Shown here: one piece after another, positions 1-11,084 of the stretch
Layout: each line of letters opens with the position of its first letter
Numbering within the stretch: the first letter of the stretch is position 1
DNA from: Polytrichum commune
Lineage: Eukaryota; Streptophyta; Polytrichopsida; Polytrichales; Polytrichaceae
NCBI GenBank assembly: GCA_950295325.1
Contig: OX485809.1
Location: forward strand, 29,404,144 to 29,468,143
Length of the DNA: 64,000 nt
Direction of reading: 5' to 3'
The notes under the pieces: generated by a model
The model's input: the letters and a program-made list of their open reading frames with translations, nothing else
What the model was told of the DNA's origin: nothing
Database searches by the model: none
Made by a program: the position numbers and the translations under genes

Positions 1-74
1 CTAGCGCCAGGTAAACCATTTTGCCATTATGTTTATCTGTCTGTTAACATCAAAGTAGTAAAATATGACTAAGG

Positions 75-340
75 AGGGTGTGGGGCGGACGGGGCACGAG
101 GGTGGGGGGTGGGCGGACGGGGGGGGGGGGGGGGCGGGAACGGAGCGGACGGGGTTGGGAACGGGGCGGACGGGGTTGGGAACGGGGCGGACGGGGGGGC
201 GGGAACGGAGCGGACGGGGTCGGGAACGGGGCGGACGGGGGGGCGGGAACGGAGCGGACGGGGTCGGGAACGGGGCGGACAGGGGGAACGGAGTGGACGG
301 GGGAGGGAACGGGGGCGGACGGGGGGGCAGACGGGCGCTA
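75..340. repeat. G-rich minisatellite
   Basis: A tandem array of GGGAACGG(A/G)GCGGACGGGG-type units of about 20 bp, arranged in higher-order pairs of about 44 bp. Nearly all Gs lie on the plus strand, with many runs of four or more G, against an AT-rich background. Long open frames across it on both strands come from the absence of A/T-rich stop codons and are not genes. The sequence suits G-quadruplex formation on the plus strand (inference). Confidence 0.9.
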
Positions 341-482
341 GTAATTTTTTCCCCACTTTACCTCATTTTGCTGACATGTCATCACACGTGGACATCTTAC
401 ATCCTACGTGTCTGAAATGGGGTAGTGTAATTACACACAGAATTCGGTAAAATTCAAGTCCGTCATGATAAAGACAGCATCC

Positions 483-530
483 GGCATAATGTCATGACGG
501 ATACGTGTCGTGATGGCACGACATTATGCC
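483..530. repeat. Short imperfect palindrome
   Basis: Eleven-base perfect arms (GGCATAATGTC at 483-493 and its reverse complement at 520-530) enclose a 26-base centre that is itself partly self-complementary (CATGAC/GTGATG). It sits immediately before the small reading frame at 513. It may be the tip of an eroded inverted-repeat transposon. Confidence 0.6.
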
Positions 531-743
531 GAGATTAGCCTCCGTCACGACACAATAGACAACCATGCCTACATACTTATTGAGGAATTTACAGGTATGC
601 TTGGTGAAAGAGATGATGCAGTTTACCATGTACCCATTGAAGAAGTTGATAATGTGCAAATTGGTGATGTGGTGGTAGATAGAATAGGATTCAAAGATGC
701 TAAAAATACATTAGTGACCTTGAAACGGTTTTTGGGACAATGA
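513..743 (+). pseudogene. Repeat-associated coding fragment, copy 1
   Basis: An open frame of 76 codons from an ATG at 513. I do not recognise the product. Its C-terminal half (containing VPIEEVDNVQIGDVVVDR) recurs almost unchanged on the minus strand at 35794-36009. Homology continues past the stop codon into the motif CCTAGTGGTGTTTCACCTCTC at both places. Conservation of reading frame in two copies 35 kb apart suggests the 3' end of a gene carried by a transposon, or a small duplicated gene. There is no clear start context and upstream homology is poor, so a fragment is more likely than a complete gene. Confidence 0.45.
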
Positions 744-808
744 CCTAGTGGTGTTTCACCTCTCATCCAACGCATTTGAACACTTCCAAAAGAACAAAAT
801 CTTAGCTT

Positions 809-1168
809 GCACCCACTTTATTGCATGTCATCACGGGAATTGGGTGGACAAAGAAAGTACACTTCAGAACATCACATGTCATTTTATTTAATATACTTTC
901 TAGTATACTTTTAAGTACAATCTTTTGTCAAAATGAAAATAAAAGAAAATAAAGGAATTAACATATTGTGGCTTTTTCTATATGATGTTAGTGATATCCC
1001 CCTAAACATAGAATTCACCTTCTAAAAGGAACCTACAACCCACCTTATACTAGATCATGATCACCCATGTTCAGTACAAGGAGAACGGGCTCACATTCAT
1101 GTAGGTGTTCAGATGTGTACATTCTTTGTCCACCCAATTCCCATGATGACATGCAATAAAGTGGGTGC
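809..1168. mobile_element. 360-bp MITE with ~50-bp inverted repeats
   Basis: The left end (809-861, starting GCACCCACTTTATTGCATGT) is the near-exact inverse of the right end (1115-1168, ending ACATGCAATAAAGTGGGTGC). The ~260-bp interior is AT-rich and non-coding. No clean target-site duplication is visible. A solo copy of the right end lies at 34031-34080. Confidence 0.75.
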
Positions 1169-2006
1169 ACTTCTAAACACTGACATTTCCCTATTTCCTG
1201 TTCTTAATGAAATTTTAAAGAGATATAATTTCTATCTAGAGGCTATTGAACTCCCCCTTCATGAAGCTCTCCCTTTAGTCAAGTGAAACCCTCATTAGTT
1301 TCCACACGTGTGTGTTCATTTTCTATTTTGTACCTACTAGGCAAGAAAAATTGAGGTTGTTTTGAATAGCACATTTGATGGTTCGATAGTTTCTCTCAGT
1401 TATCTCACTCCTTATAGTCCTTAAGGGGGGTGCAGATAAGTAAACACATACAACTATACGTAAGTGCACAAAGAGGTACTCATTTAAACTTTGCTGCACC
1501 ACATAAACATATGTTACACAATTTTTTAACTTGTAGTTATGTACATGAAAGGGGGACTTTTAGAAAATATTCAACATTTTTATTTGAAAATAGTTTCACT
1601 AGACTTTTAGTACAAGTTTTTTATATTAACTGAAACAAGGATGAATCATTTTCTCTCCATCAAACATGGGGATCGGCTTATATTGGTATCAAAAGGACCA
1701 ACAACAAGTGTACATACGATCTCACTGATCATTTGATAATAGGCTTAGAAACTAGAAGTGCATTAGCCTATATGACATACATTATAGACTAAGATGCTTC
1801 TTAGTTACATCTGGGGGATGAAAAAAAAACTTTAAAACGACTTTCTTGATGAATGCTAGGGTTTGCATTATGCATACGATAGGGGTTGATTGTCATTCAA
1901 AGTATATATGTATACTTATGTTAATGTTTATGTATATTGGTAAAATTTTAATGTGTACACATTATCACTTGTATTTCATCAATAAAATTATAAGTCTATT
2001 GCTTCA
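1169..2006. other. AT-rich intergenic DNA
   Basis: No supported gene. Short open frames here lack homology, codon structure or splice signals. The sequence looks like decayed repeat DNA. Confidence 0.5.
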
Positions 2007-2146
2007 TTTGACAGATAAAACTTGTATATGGGGATTTTTAGAGTATGTTGCAAATGCATGTGATTATTAGTTTGAATTTGACAAATAAAACTTGTATATA
2101 GGGGTTTTAAGAGTATGTTGTAAATGCATGTGATTCTTGGTTTGAA
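2007..2146. repeat. Two-copy 70-bp tandem duplication
   Basis: Copies at 2007-2076 and 2077-2146 both begin TTTGACA(G/A)ATAAAACTTG and end in TTTGAA. They differ at about ten positions, so the duplication is not recent. Confidence 0.85.
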
Positions 2147-2502
2147 TGAAAGTTGCATTCTCCAGGTTGTAGTTAGGTTTTTGCTATGGATTAAAACAAC
2201 AAAACCTAGGGCCCTAAGTCTCAAAAGAATATTGGTCTAGTTCTACAAGAATTAGTGTCATATTGGTTTAAGAAATTATATAACAATCTAAGGTTCTTTC
2301 CTCATAATTCCCATTTGGAAAGGTTGTTTACCTCTTAGAATGCATTTGTGCTTTATCAATTGTGAGTGAATCTATCTTATATGAAGACTTCAAAACAATA
2401 ATGACATGCTTCTAAGGTTGTCGTATAAATCTTTTGGTTTTTGGGAGTAGTCATTTGTATTGGTGATAGTCTTTTGTGTTGGTAGGGTGTTGGCAATAGT
2501 CC

Positions 2503-2577
2503 ACCAAAAAACTTTCATTCATTTGTGTTTAGGGTTTAGGGTTTAGCATTTAGGGTTTAGAATGAAAGTTTTTTGGT
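2503..2577. repeat. Interstitial telomeric repeats inside an 18-bp inverted repeat
   Basis: Perfect 18-base arms (ACCAAAAAACTTTCATTC at 2503-2520 and its reverse complement at 2560-2577) flank a 39-base loop containing four TTTAGGG-like plant telomere units (2527-2559), one slightly degenerate. Confidence 0.85.
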
Positions 2578-2757
2578 TTCCCTTATTAGGTTTTTTGTCT
2601 TCCCATAAATCATGTGAAGGTGGAAATCTTTCTTGCACTCATGTAGCCAACTTTGTGATGGTAGTTGCCACCACAATCCTTTGAAGCTCCCAAATTTGCC
2701 GTAATCGATTCACTCATACTGTAGTGCTCCACTTTCCTATGTTGATCGATAGTGGGC

Positions 2758-3167
2758 CACGGGGGGATCACACCCCCTTACATTTCATAACCACGTGCGA
2801 TAAAAGTTTGCTAGCCTATATTACATGCCATAGATAATTTTTAAAATTATGATATTTTTTCTACATACACATAACCATTGATAATATCTTTTGTATATTT
2901 TTTTGAAATTTTTAGTCATCTTCATTTTTTGTAGTAATTTGTTTAGTTCAATGTTGCGTCATTCTAGTTAGAAATGGTATGTTTTATAAAAAAAAACAAA
3001 TCATCAAATTTGGTTACCAATTTTTACTATGTAATAGATACTATGTATATCTACTCATGAAAAAAAATCATAAACTTTTGAACCATTTTGGTGATGCTCT
3101 ATGTAAAAAGTAGATTTTGTTTTATCGCACGTGGTGTTCAACTTGACAATGAAGTGCACCCCCCGTG
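2758..3167. mobile_element. hAT-type MITE family A, copy 1 (410 bp)
   Basis: Ends in CACGGGG...CCCCGTG inverted repeats and is flanked by an exact 8-bp target duplication, TAGTGGGC (2750-2757 and 3168-3175). The interior is AT-rich. A second copy of exactly the same length (410 bp), in inverted orientation and with its own 8-bp duplication, lies at 43264-43673. An 8-bp duplication with CA...TG ends is the hallmark of hAT elements. Confidence 0.88.
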
Positions 3168-4159
3168 TAGTGGGCCTTGAACGGTAAACCATGATGGGAA
3201 TTGAACATTTTCTGTGTGCATGGTCAAATTCTTCCTCAAAGCTTGAGAGAGTGTTGATTGTGCTTGGTTTTCACCTTTCTCATTGCTGATGCTCATACTA
3301 ATTTCTGGGGTAGATATGTGTTTGACGCACTTAGATCGAAACTACACAAATTTTCCCGGTTCACTTTCTTTCATTTTTTCTTTTTGTATTTTGACTTGTC
3401 CTTGGTCAAATTTTTTACCACTTTCTTGTGTCAATGGCATATCGAGTGCACTCATTCCTTGTGTTGGGATGTGCAAGATGTTGATGTTTTTCTCTTTCCA
3501 AATTTTCCTCTCCTCCATTTGATTTTTCTTGTCTAGCATGTAGAAGTCTAAAGAGTCTTTTGTTCTAAGATGTCATTATGGTTGGATGAATCCCCCATTC
3601 CTTACCATCTTGATCATCTCCTTTGGCATCCTCCAGGGATCGTCTAGGTGCTCCTTCGTGTTGCCAACATCTTTCCCTTTTTGGTTATTTTCCCTGAGGT
3701 TTATTAGGTTATGTTTCGTATATCCTATTGAGGGAAGCTAGCATGTGAGCATTGAGCGGTGAGCAGTGAAGCAGTGAGCGGTAACATGTGAGTAGTCAGC
3801 AAAAAATGACCAATTATAGGATTTTTAAAGAAAACATTCCAATATAGTTGGATTATATAATATGAAAATAACGTTGTGGGCAAACAAAATATTGAACTTG
3901 GCCCTATTACCATGGATTTCAGGTAGTTTGCTGATCCACGGTGATAGGCATTTTATTGACATGTCAAGTACGCCATTGAAATGTCGAGCACTTTATTGTG
4001 ACAAACAACTATTTAGTTGTACCATCAATTTGTACTACATACATTTCATATGGATATACACAAATATTTCTATATATGTAGAAATGATGAATAATTGCGT
4101 CCATGCCCTTCACCCCTATGCCATTACACCTTTTTTGCAACACCCGCAAGCTCAAGAAG
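3168..4159. other. Intergenic DNA without a supported gene
   Basis: T-rich plus strand with scattered short open frames (for example 3258-3536) that show no family features. A degenerate short repeat GTGAGC(A/G)NTGAGCGGTGAGCAGTGA occurs at 3745-3790. Confidence 0.5.
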
Positions 4160-7100
4160 TCACATCACCTCATTGTAGCTAAATGTCGGTGCATGAATGA
4201 ACTTGTCAATGGCATAGTCAACCTTGCACAAATACATGAACATGTAATACAAGTGCTTGCATGAAACCCATTGACCCCTCTTTCCCACTGCCAAAGACAA
4301 CATTTTCGCAAAGTCCGGGCAAGTGCATTGCGGAATATCTGCAATGGAGACAAGGTATGTCTTCTTCTCTTTGGAAACTATGGTTATGATGCATCCATAT
4401 CTTGGGTATGGAATGGGAGTCACACCAACCACATAGTACCCATCCATGTGTAATGCGCTCTCCCATTTATTCATGTGCTCTGATAATGGTGTTGTCATGT
4501 TCCGTCGAACTGCCTTGGAAAACCGTGTATTTGAATGCACATCTGGGTTTGGAGGAACACGGAAATGTGAACGAGGGATGTGGAGGTTTGTCATTGTTCT
4601 CAATCAACGACGTGGTGACAATGCCTCTTTTTGTTGCAGTTGAAACCCAACATCTTCCAATGCAAACACCTCCTCCCATGTAAGGTTTGTATTAACCTTC
4701 ACCGGCCACACCTTAGGGAGATTTGGCCATTCAAACACCCATTTTTTCTTGCTCCCCTTCACACATCGATTTATGTCATCTGCACAAAACCAAAAATATG
4801 TCGGAACGTGGTTGTTGGAACGGTATTCTTTTTTCATGCCTATGTATGTTGGCGCAAGTGTGCCATGTGTACTTTTCCCAACTTTAGCCCAACATGGATG
4901 TCCAGTATTTGCCTACAATGCTTGACACTCTTTCTTGGACGGATAAGGCAATCGTGAAATATACCATTGGGATTTAGGACACTCTGATTGTAAGACATTA
5001 ATTAGTGGTGTGAGACACCACATTCTCATCACTTGAATGATTCATCTATGCGCGCCCTCGTTGACCTTGTATTAGGGTGAGGGATGGAGTAGTTCACTTT
5101 GTCAGGACGATGAGAATCATACTCAGATCCAAGTGGTAAGTCTAGTTTCCTCTTGGTTGATCCAAACAACTCAGAGCCCTCCAGTGCACAATTCCTTGTA
5201 TTAAGATCCTTTGTCCCATGGTATGACCTCATTGCCTCTGCAAGAAGCTTGGGATCACCGGTGTGTGCTGTAGCTTTGAGCTTCAATGATGTTTGATCTG
5301 GCCCTTTCCTTGAAGAACCCCTTTTAAGCCAAAAACGATAATTTGCGATATGCATGAATGCGCAGATCATGTCATCCACGGTTGCCTCGTACAAACATGT
5401 CATTTTGTTCCGTGATTGTTGCAACCACTTGTTATGTATTGTTTTTGCTAGGTTGCAAGTTGGCATCTCAGGGCATTGATCCAAAATAAGATCTTGCAGT
5501 ACATATTGGAGATATTTTTAGTTTAAAAAATGAAATGACACAACAATTTCATCAATTATTAAGGAGGGGCATTTGTATATAGGAATAACTTACAATGAGC
5601 ATGTGACCTCCCCATTGTCTATATCGATAATGCCAAAACCCCAACCATTCCGATAAGTTGTACATGCCCTCCTCGGTGGTTGCCCCTGATGACAACCACC
5701 ATGCCCGTATTAGATGGTATTTGATGTTAGCGTCCTCCAAACTCTTGGCATCCTTGTAATCTTTACAAAGTTGTTTGTGTTCATGTTGCAATGAAGGTCG
5801 GATGTGTTTTTGTGTTATTTTATCCAAATTGGCAGACCAATTAATGAAAAAGACATGTACGCTCGCGACCCTTGAGGGGAACAGATGGGTCACCATCCCC
5901 GTAAATTTTCCTCACAACAATCCAATTTGTTCGGGCACTGTCCACCATGAATCCTTTGAAATTGACATTGGGAACAACATTTTCCAACATGACAACATTT
6001 AAATTTTCCCCAAAAATGGTCTAGGCCCGAGCATCCTTCGATTGCATATCGCAATATGCTATTGTGAGAACCTTGCAATGTTTGCTATCGTAGATATGAC
6101 ACGCCATTGTAGTCCAGTCTCGTAAACGCTTCACGTGGTCAAACGTAATCCACAAATTTTCCATGTCTCCTCCATACTGCATACGCTTCACCAAATCGAC
6201 TCCGCTTCTAGAAAGATCCACAGACATCTTGAACACAAAGACCTTATCTTTGGATTGCTCTGGAAACCGAGTATCATGCACATATTTGAACCCAGAGTGG
6301 TTTTTCAGTGCCATGATGCTATCCAAGGAACCCATCCCACTACGAATGAAACGTTTGGAACCCGCCACGAAGTTCCTACAGTTAGGGTAAACCATTGAAG
6401 TAGAGAATTTATCCATTACCACCTCCAAGTATGCTATATGAAGATGGTTATTTTCTCCTAGGAGAGGGAATTTGAGGATGTAATCTGCCAAAAATTGTTT
6501 ACTGGCAGCCATAACAATAGCTGAGTTCTTTGCAGTTGGAGTTTTAGCCATCTCATTTGCCAAACATTGGTAAGTCATATCTAATGATTCACGACACACT
6601 CCACTAGACACAGGGTGGTTGTGAACACCCAAATGAATACAAACACGGGACATGTTTGATGATTGTGAATGCACGTATATAATTTTTGCATAGCAAACAT
6701 CAAGACATATGGGAGCGGTATGACAAACCTTGCATTGAACCTTAGATTTCTCTGGTGGGTCTGTACCAACCATGAAAGGAATGGGTATAATACCAATCCA
6801 TTCAATAGAGTTGCGAACTCGACCATTTCGTGAAAAATACTCACACAAGTCGTTAGGGCATTGGAGATGACCAATGCATTAAGACCTCCGAAAAGTCAAA
6901 CTAAAATAATTCTGAATGTTTGTTGTTTTGAATTTGCACCAAGCATACCCATCGTAAATCTTGTTTATACCATCCATCACCTTGTCATAAGCATCTGGAA
7001 TTCCAGTCTTGACCGGTGGCAAAATTAAAAGGACATCCCTATTGAAAAAAGACGGCAGATACTTCACATCCTCTATAGCAATGTTATCAAAGTCAATATT

Positions 7101-7589
7101 TGTGAGATTGGATTTGGATCTTCTACGACACTTGTCGATTTTGAGGGCTTTTAATACATAGACATTAGATATGGATGACGTAGGATAAACATGAGGTTTT
7201 GTGGAGGGTATGTGTTGATAAAAATTACTCAAGTTCAGTGGTTTGTAAGGGGAGGGGTCATTGCCAAACAGAAATTGTATAGAAGATGTAGAAGGAAAAG
7301 AACACAAAGATTGAAATGGATAAGACGAAGTCCGTGCAATGTCCACCACTTGGATGCTATCTTCATCTGAATCACTAAGGACCATCACATCATCTACCTC
7401 CAATTTAACCTTGCGAAGAGAATGACTTTGGGGTGCGGGTGTAGTAGACTCATTTGTCAACAATATTGTAGATGCATCCATCTCCAATTCTGACAATCCT
7501 ATCACTTTGAATGAGCCTGCACCCAATGACCAAAAAGACCCATTGGCAAAGCCACAAATTGCAATTGAAGTTTGAGATTTTCCGAACAC
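4160..7589 (-). pseudogene. MULE-like transposase with GCM-type and SWIM zinc motifs (decayed)
   Basis: A long transposase relic read on the minus strand. From the N-terminus: an acidic region (about 7470-7330); a Cys/His cluster resembling the WRKY-GCM1 zinc-finger fold (CKVCHTAPICLDVC, then HLGVHNHPV; about 6740-6600); a MULE DDE core with FDHVKR and GFMVDSARTNW aspartates (about 6150-5930); a C..H segment near 5860; and a C-terminal SWIM finger, CTCPDF...SCKH (about 4345-4255). Babu and colleagues described the link of GCM1/WRKY fingers with MULE transposases. The gene is broken: in-frame stops at 6879-6881 (TAA), 6021-6023 (TAG) and 4604-4606 (TGA), a frame change near 5845, and another between 5484 and 4837. 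A possible intron with a GTAAGT donor lies at about 5593-5493 but does not keep frame. Family assignment is firm at the level of MULE-like; the exact clade is uncertain. Confidence 0.8.
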
Positions 7590-8412
7590 TTACATATGCA
7601 CTTTTGATAAATATAACATATATACCTGAAATATAATAAAATAAATATGAAAATATCAACATGTAACATGTGGGACTTGGAAATACTAGGATCACGACAG
7701 ATTATGTCCAGGAACCTCCCGGTCGATTTTTCAGAAATTGTAAGCAAAGTTTGAGACTTTCCGAATACTCACATATGCACTTTTGATAAATCTATCAAAT
7801 ATATCTAAAATGAGGAAAAAAATCTGAAATTATCAACATGTAACCTGTGGGACTTGGAAATATTAGGATCGAGATAGACTATGTCTTGAACCTCCTGGTT
7901 GATTTTTACAAATTGTAGGTGAAGTTCGAGACTTTTGAACACTTACAAATGCACTTATGATAAATCTAACATATATACATGAAATAAGAAGAAAACAAAT
8001 ATGAAATTCTCAACATGTAACTTGTTGGACTTGGAAACACTAGGATCCAGTACGACTATGCCAAAAGCCTTAAATGCCCTAAAGCAAACCATTGTTCTTT
8101 AAACGAGGAGGGAGAGCTCATCACCCCCTTCCACATTTACCCAACAAAAATCTGGCAAAATTCTGCAAGTGCAGAATTTTGTCAGTTGTACCTTCGGCAA
8201 CGAAAGTACAACTCACAGAATTATGCATTTGCGGAATTCTGCCAAGTTTGTGCATAATACACCTCAAATAAGAGGACTCAAACTTGAAATCATCAACATG
8301 TAACCTGTCGGACTTGGAAACAGTAGGATCGCGGCAGACTATGTTCAGAAACCTCCCGGTTGATTTTTCACAAATTGGTAGCAAAGTTTGAGATTTTCCG
8401 AACACTTACAAA
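7567..8412. repeat. Tandem array of ~178-bp units upstream of the MULE relic
   Basis: Units begin near 7567, 7746 and 7921, each with GTTTGAGA(T/C)TTTCCGAA followed by an AT-rich stretch and the core CAACATGTAACCTGTGGGAC / TTGGAAA(C/T)ACTAGGATC. After about 200 bp of unrelated sequence a partial fourth unit occupies 8258-8412. The array abuts the 5' end of the MULE relic (whose first open frame starts at 7589), so it may be its 5' region. The core recurs alone near 32390, 35040, 36690-36810 and 52300-52450. Confidence 0.85.
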
Positions 8413-10319
8413 AAACTCACTCAACCCCAAAGTGACCAAATCCACATGGCCATGGCCTTTAAAATACATTCCCTAATCTAATGGCAACCATTGTTTGGAT
8501 ACCACACATAGAGCCAAAGGGCAGAGAGGCAACTCTTTAGTTATGCTTTCTCCGCCTTGGAGCCGGTTTTATTGTCTTTTTTAATTGTCTTTTAAAAAAT
8601 ATATATATATATTATATAGAACAATAGATTAAACATCAAAAAGTGGATATTTGGTTTCGTACAACATGTTTGAATATCATAGCATTCAAGTAATATGTGA
8701 GCCCGAAAATTGTACTCACATGTTAATTAACCCTAACGCAAGTGTGGGAAGTAAAAATACAAGCTAAGAGGTGAACCTCACCCTTAAGAAGAGAGAAAAT
8801 AAAATAAAATAAATAAAAGGTAAGTGCAATTACCATGTGCAGGAAGGTGGAGTCTAAAAAGGGAGTAAAAGCCAATGAGAAAGAAAAAACCCGGTTTTTT
8901 TCTTAGGGTGGCCTGAAGATGCCGGGTAGTGCGAAAAAAAAGGGGGAGAAAGTTGGAGGGGTCTCGGGAGGTAGGAAGAGGAGAGGCTCATTAGGAAAAA
9001 GAGAAGGTGGGGGGGAGCGGTGTTGTTAGAGGAAGGGGAGCGACGGATCGCAGGATTGGATGGCCGGACGAACGAGGATGAGGGAAGAGGCTAGAGGGGC
9101 AGAGGCTTCATCCCAAGGGGAAGGTGAGAAATTCTAGAGTTGAGTGGCAGAGAGGAGAGGGAGAGCTATGGGTGGAGTTGCAACAGTGGTAGGGCTGGAG
9201 CGGAGTCACGAAGGCTATTAAGAGTTGAGCACTGCCGCGACTCTCCGGATGGCTCATGGGGTACCGAGATGCTTTCCCTTGAGAGTGCTCAGGTAGCCCG
9301 CACCATCGGATCTGTAAGTTGTGAAGTTGATTGAGTACGGGAGATGGGGATGCCACTCACTTCGATAGCTTTACGGTGCTTGAGATCTATAGAGGACAAT
9401 TAATTTTTAACGCGCAACAAAAGACTCAATGGGTCCTCTTGAAGGAGCCGCGAGGCCAGATCAAGGTCGTTTCTATATCAACGGTGTAGGAGTCACGAAA
9501 TCTCGATTGCAAAGAGTGTAACTTTTAACGGGACGTTAATCTGCCGAGGGGAGTGCGAGGAATTCAATGTTGGTTTGACAATGCTATTCGGGATGAACAG
9601 TATGGTAGTGCATATCTACAGTAGGTTAGAATCATGGTGAGGTAGTGATGCTAAGGCCAATCCTGACAATGGTGTGTTGTGGCATCAAATTGCATTGCAC
9701 ACTGCCCGGTTGTAAATCTAGCGGATAACTGCAACACAACATGGCTATAATAGTAACGAGACATGGGTGTAGGCTCTTGGTCTGAGTCGTAAAGGAAGAA
9801 TATGTCAATTTGAATTGGGAGTTGTTGGTCGTTGTTGATCAACTCCTTCATTGGGTAGTCCTCTCAGTGGTCGTGACTTAACGGCATTGGCTTTATTTGG
9901 TGGTCGTGTCAATGAGGATGGAGGAGAGCCTTTCAGTAGCGTCGTGAATTCTCTCCGCAACTCACAGTTGGGGTGGCTCCACTCATTGATGGGCTGCGTG
10001 GAAACCTGTCATGTTCTAGGATCCTGTCAGAATTTGTAGATGCAAGGATGGGTTTACAATCCACCGGATCCAGACCTTGCGTTGAATCTTGAAGTTGCCT
10101 CTTGAGTGGAAAAGATACGAGGAAGACATAGAATTTAAGCTGTTGACGCCCAGGTTGAGGGTAGAATGTGTGGGCAGTGATTGGTGCACTGGGGCGGGGA
10201 TTGTTGCTGCTTCTTTTTGTTCTTTTGTGGTGTCGTGTGGGTGTTAGGGTAGGGTGTAGGGTGTGGAAGAGGCGAAACACTTTTGAAACTGTGAGAGCAG
10301 CATTCCTTGGCAAAAGCTC
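8413..10319. other. Intergenic DNA, relatively GC-rich in 8900-10300
   Basis: No supported gene. It contains a (TA)n run near 8598-8612 and a purine-rich plus strand at 8930-9110. Open frames at 9108-9356 and 9933-10313 show no recognisable motif or splice structure. Confidence 0.45.
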
Positions 10320-11010
10320 TTCAAGCAGGAAATTTCAGGGACCTCTGGAACCCCCCATCGCATGTCCACTCTGTTCAGCAACTGATAGAGCTGGTGTTGC
10401 ACACAAACCTTGTGATCACAAGTTTGCGTTTGAAGAAGGCGGTAAGCATCTAAGTCCAACACTGAAGTTCAAGCACTTCTGCAATTTTAGGATTATGAAT
10501 CGTAGGGTTACGAATGGGATTCGCTGAATTTGATCCATAGGTTACCGACAGAGGATGCTCGTATTAACACAAAGACATGCTTATTCCTGGGTGTAGGCTA
10601 AGGGGGCGATCCTTTGCATTATGGAGCAAGATGTGCAGTGTTGCGTTTGAAATGGGGGGAAATTAAAACTTCTGGTGGCAGGAGATGCCTTTCATTTCCA
10701 CGGAGGGACTTTGAAACCTGGACCAAATGATAAAAGCACAAAGTGGATATTCGGGAGAGTCCTGGACCCACGCAACCAGAATATTCGAAGATGGAACCGA
10801 CTCTTTCTTCTGTCATCTACATGGAGCACTGCAGTAGACCCTCTGTTTTTCTATCTCTTAAGCATTAGCAAAGAGCTCTCCTGTCTCTATGTCGACAGAG
10901 ACTTTGCTCTCGCCGTCACATTTCTCAGGAGACTGTTCGACTCCTTTAAACTGGTGCACATGTATCTGCAGCTTCGGCTGGCATACTTGTCCTCGGAGGC
11001 TGTGTTTGCT
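10320..11010 (+). pseudogene. CNGC channel gene fragment (N-terminus through S1-S2)
   Basis: Two exons joined in frame. The first ends at 10441 with a GTAAGC donor and carries a Cys-rich N-terminal region (ACPLCS...HKPCDHKFAFEEG). The second starts at 10682 after a GGCAG acceptor; splicing keeps the frame (codon G|GA). It encodes GRVLDPRNQNIRRWNRLFLL, then AVDPLFFYLL, CLYVDRDFALAVTFLRRLFD and LQLRLAYLSSEA, which follow the order of transmembrane segments S1 and S2 of plant cyclic nucleotide-gated channels, closest from memory to the CNGC2/4 type. S3-S6, the pore, the cyclic-nucleotide site and the calmodulin site are absent. Coding sequence does not stop but runs directly into TMEM214-like sequence. 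The 5' start of the fragment is not resolved. Confidence 0.75.
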
Positions 11011-11084
11011 CTTATTTTGGTCCACATTGTTGATGTGGTTTTTTGTGGATTTAGAAACCATTACATCCAATATTCCTGTGAGGC

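Noticed and set aside
65-450. Several long open frames on both strands in the G-rich array
   Set aside because: They follow from the lack of A/T and read as Gly/Arg/Pro repeats; all are explained by the minisatellite.
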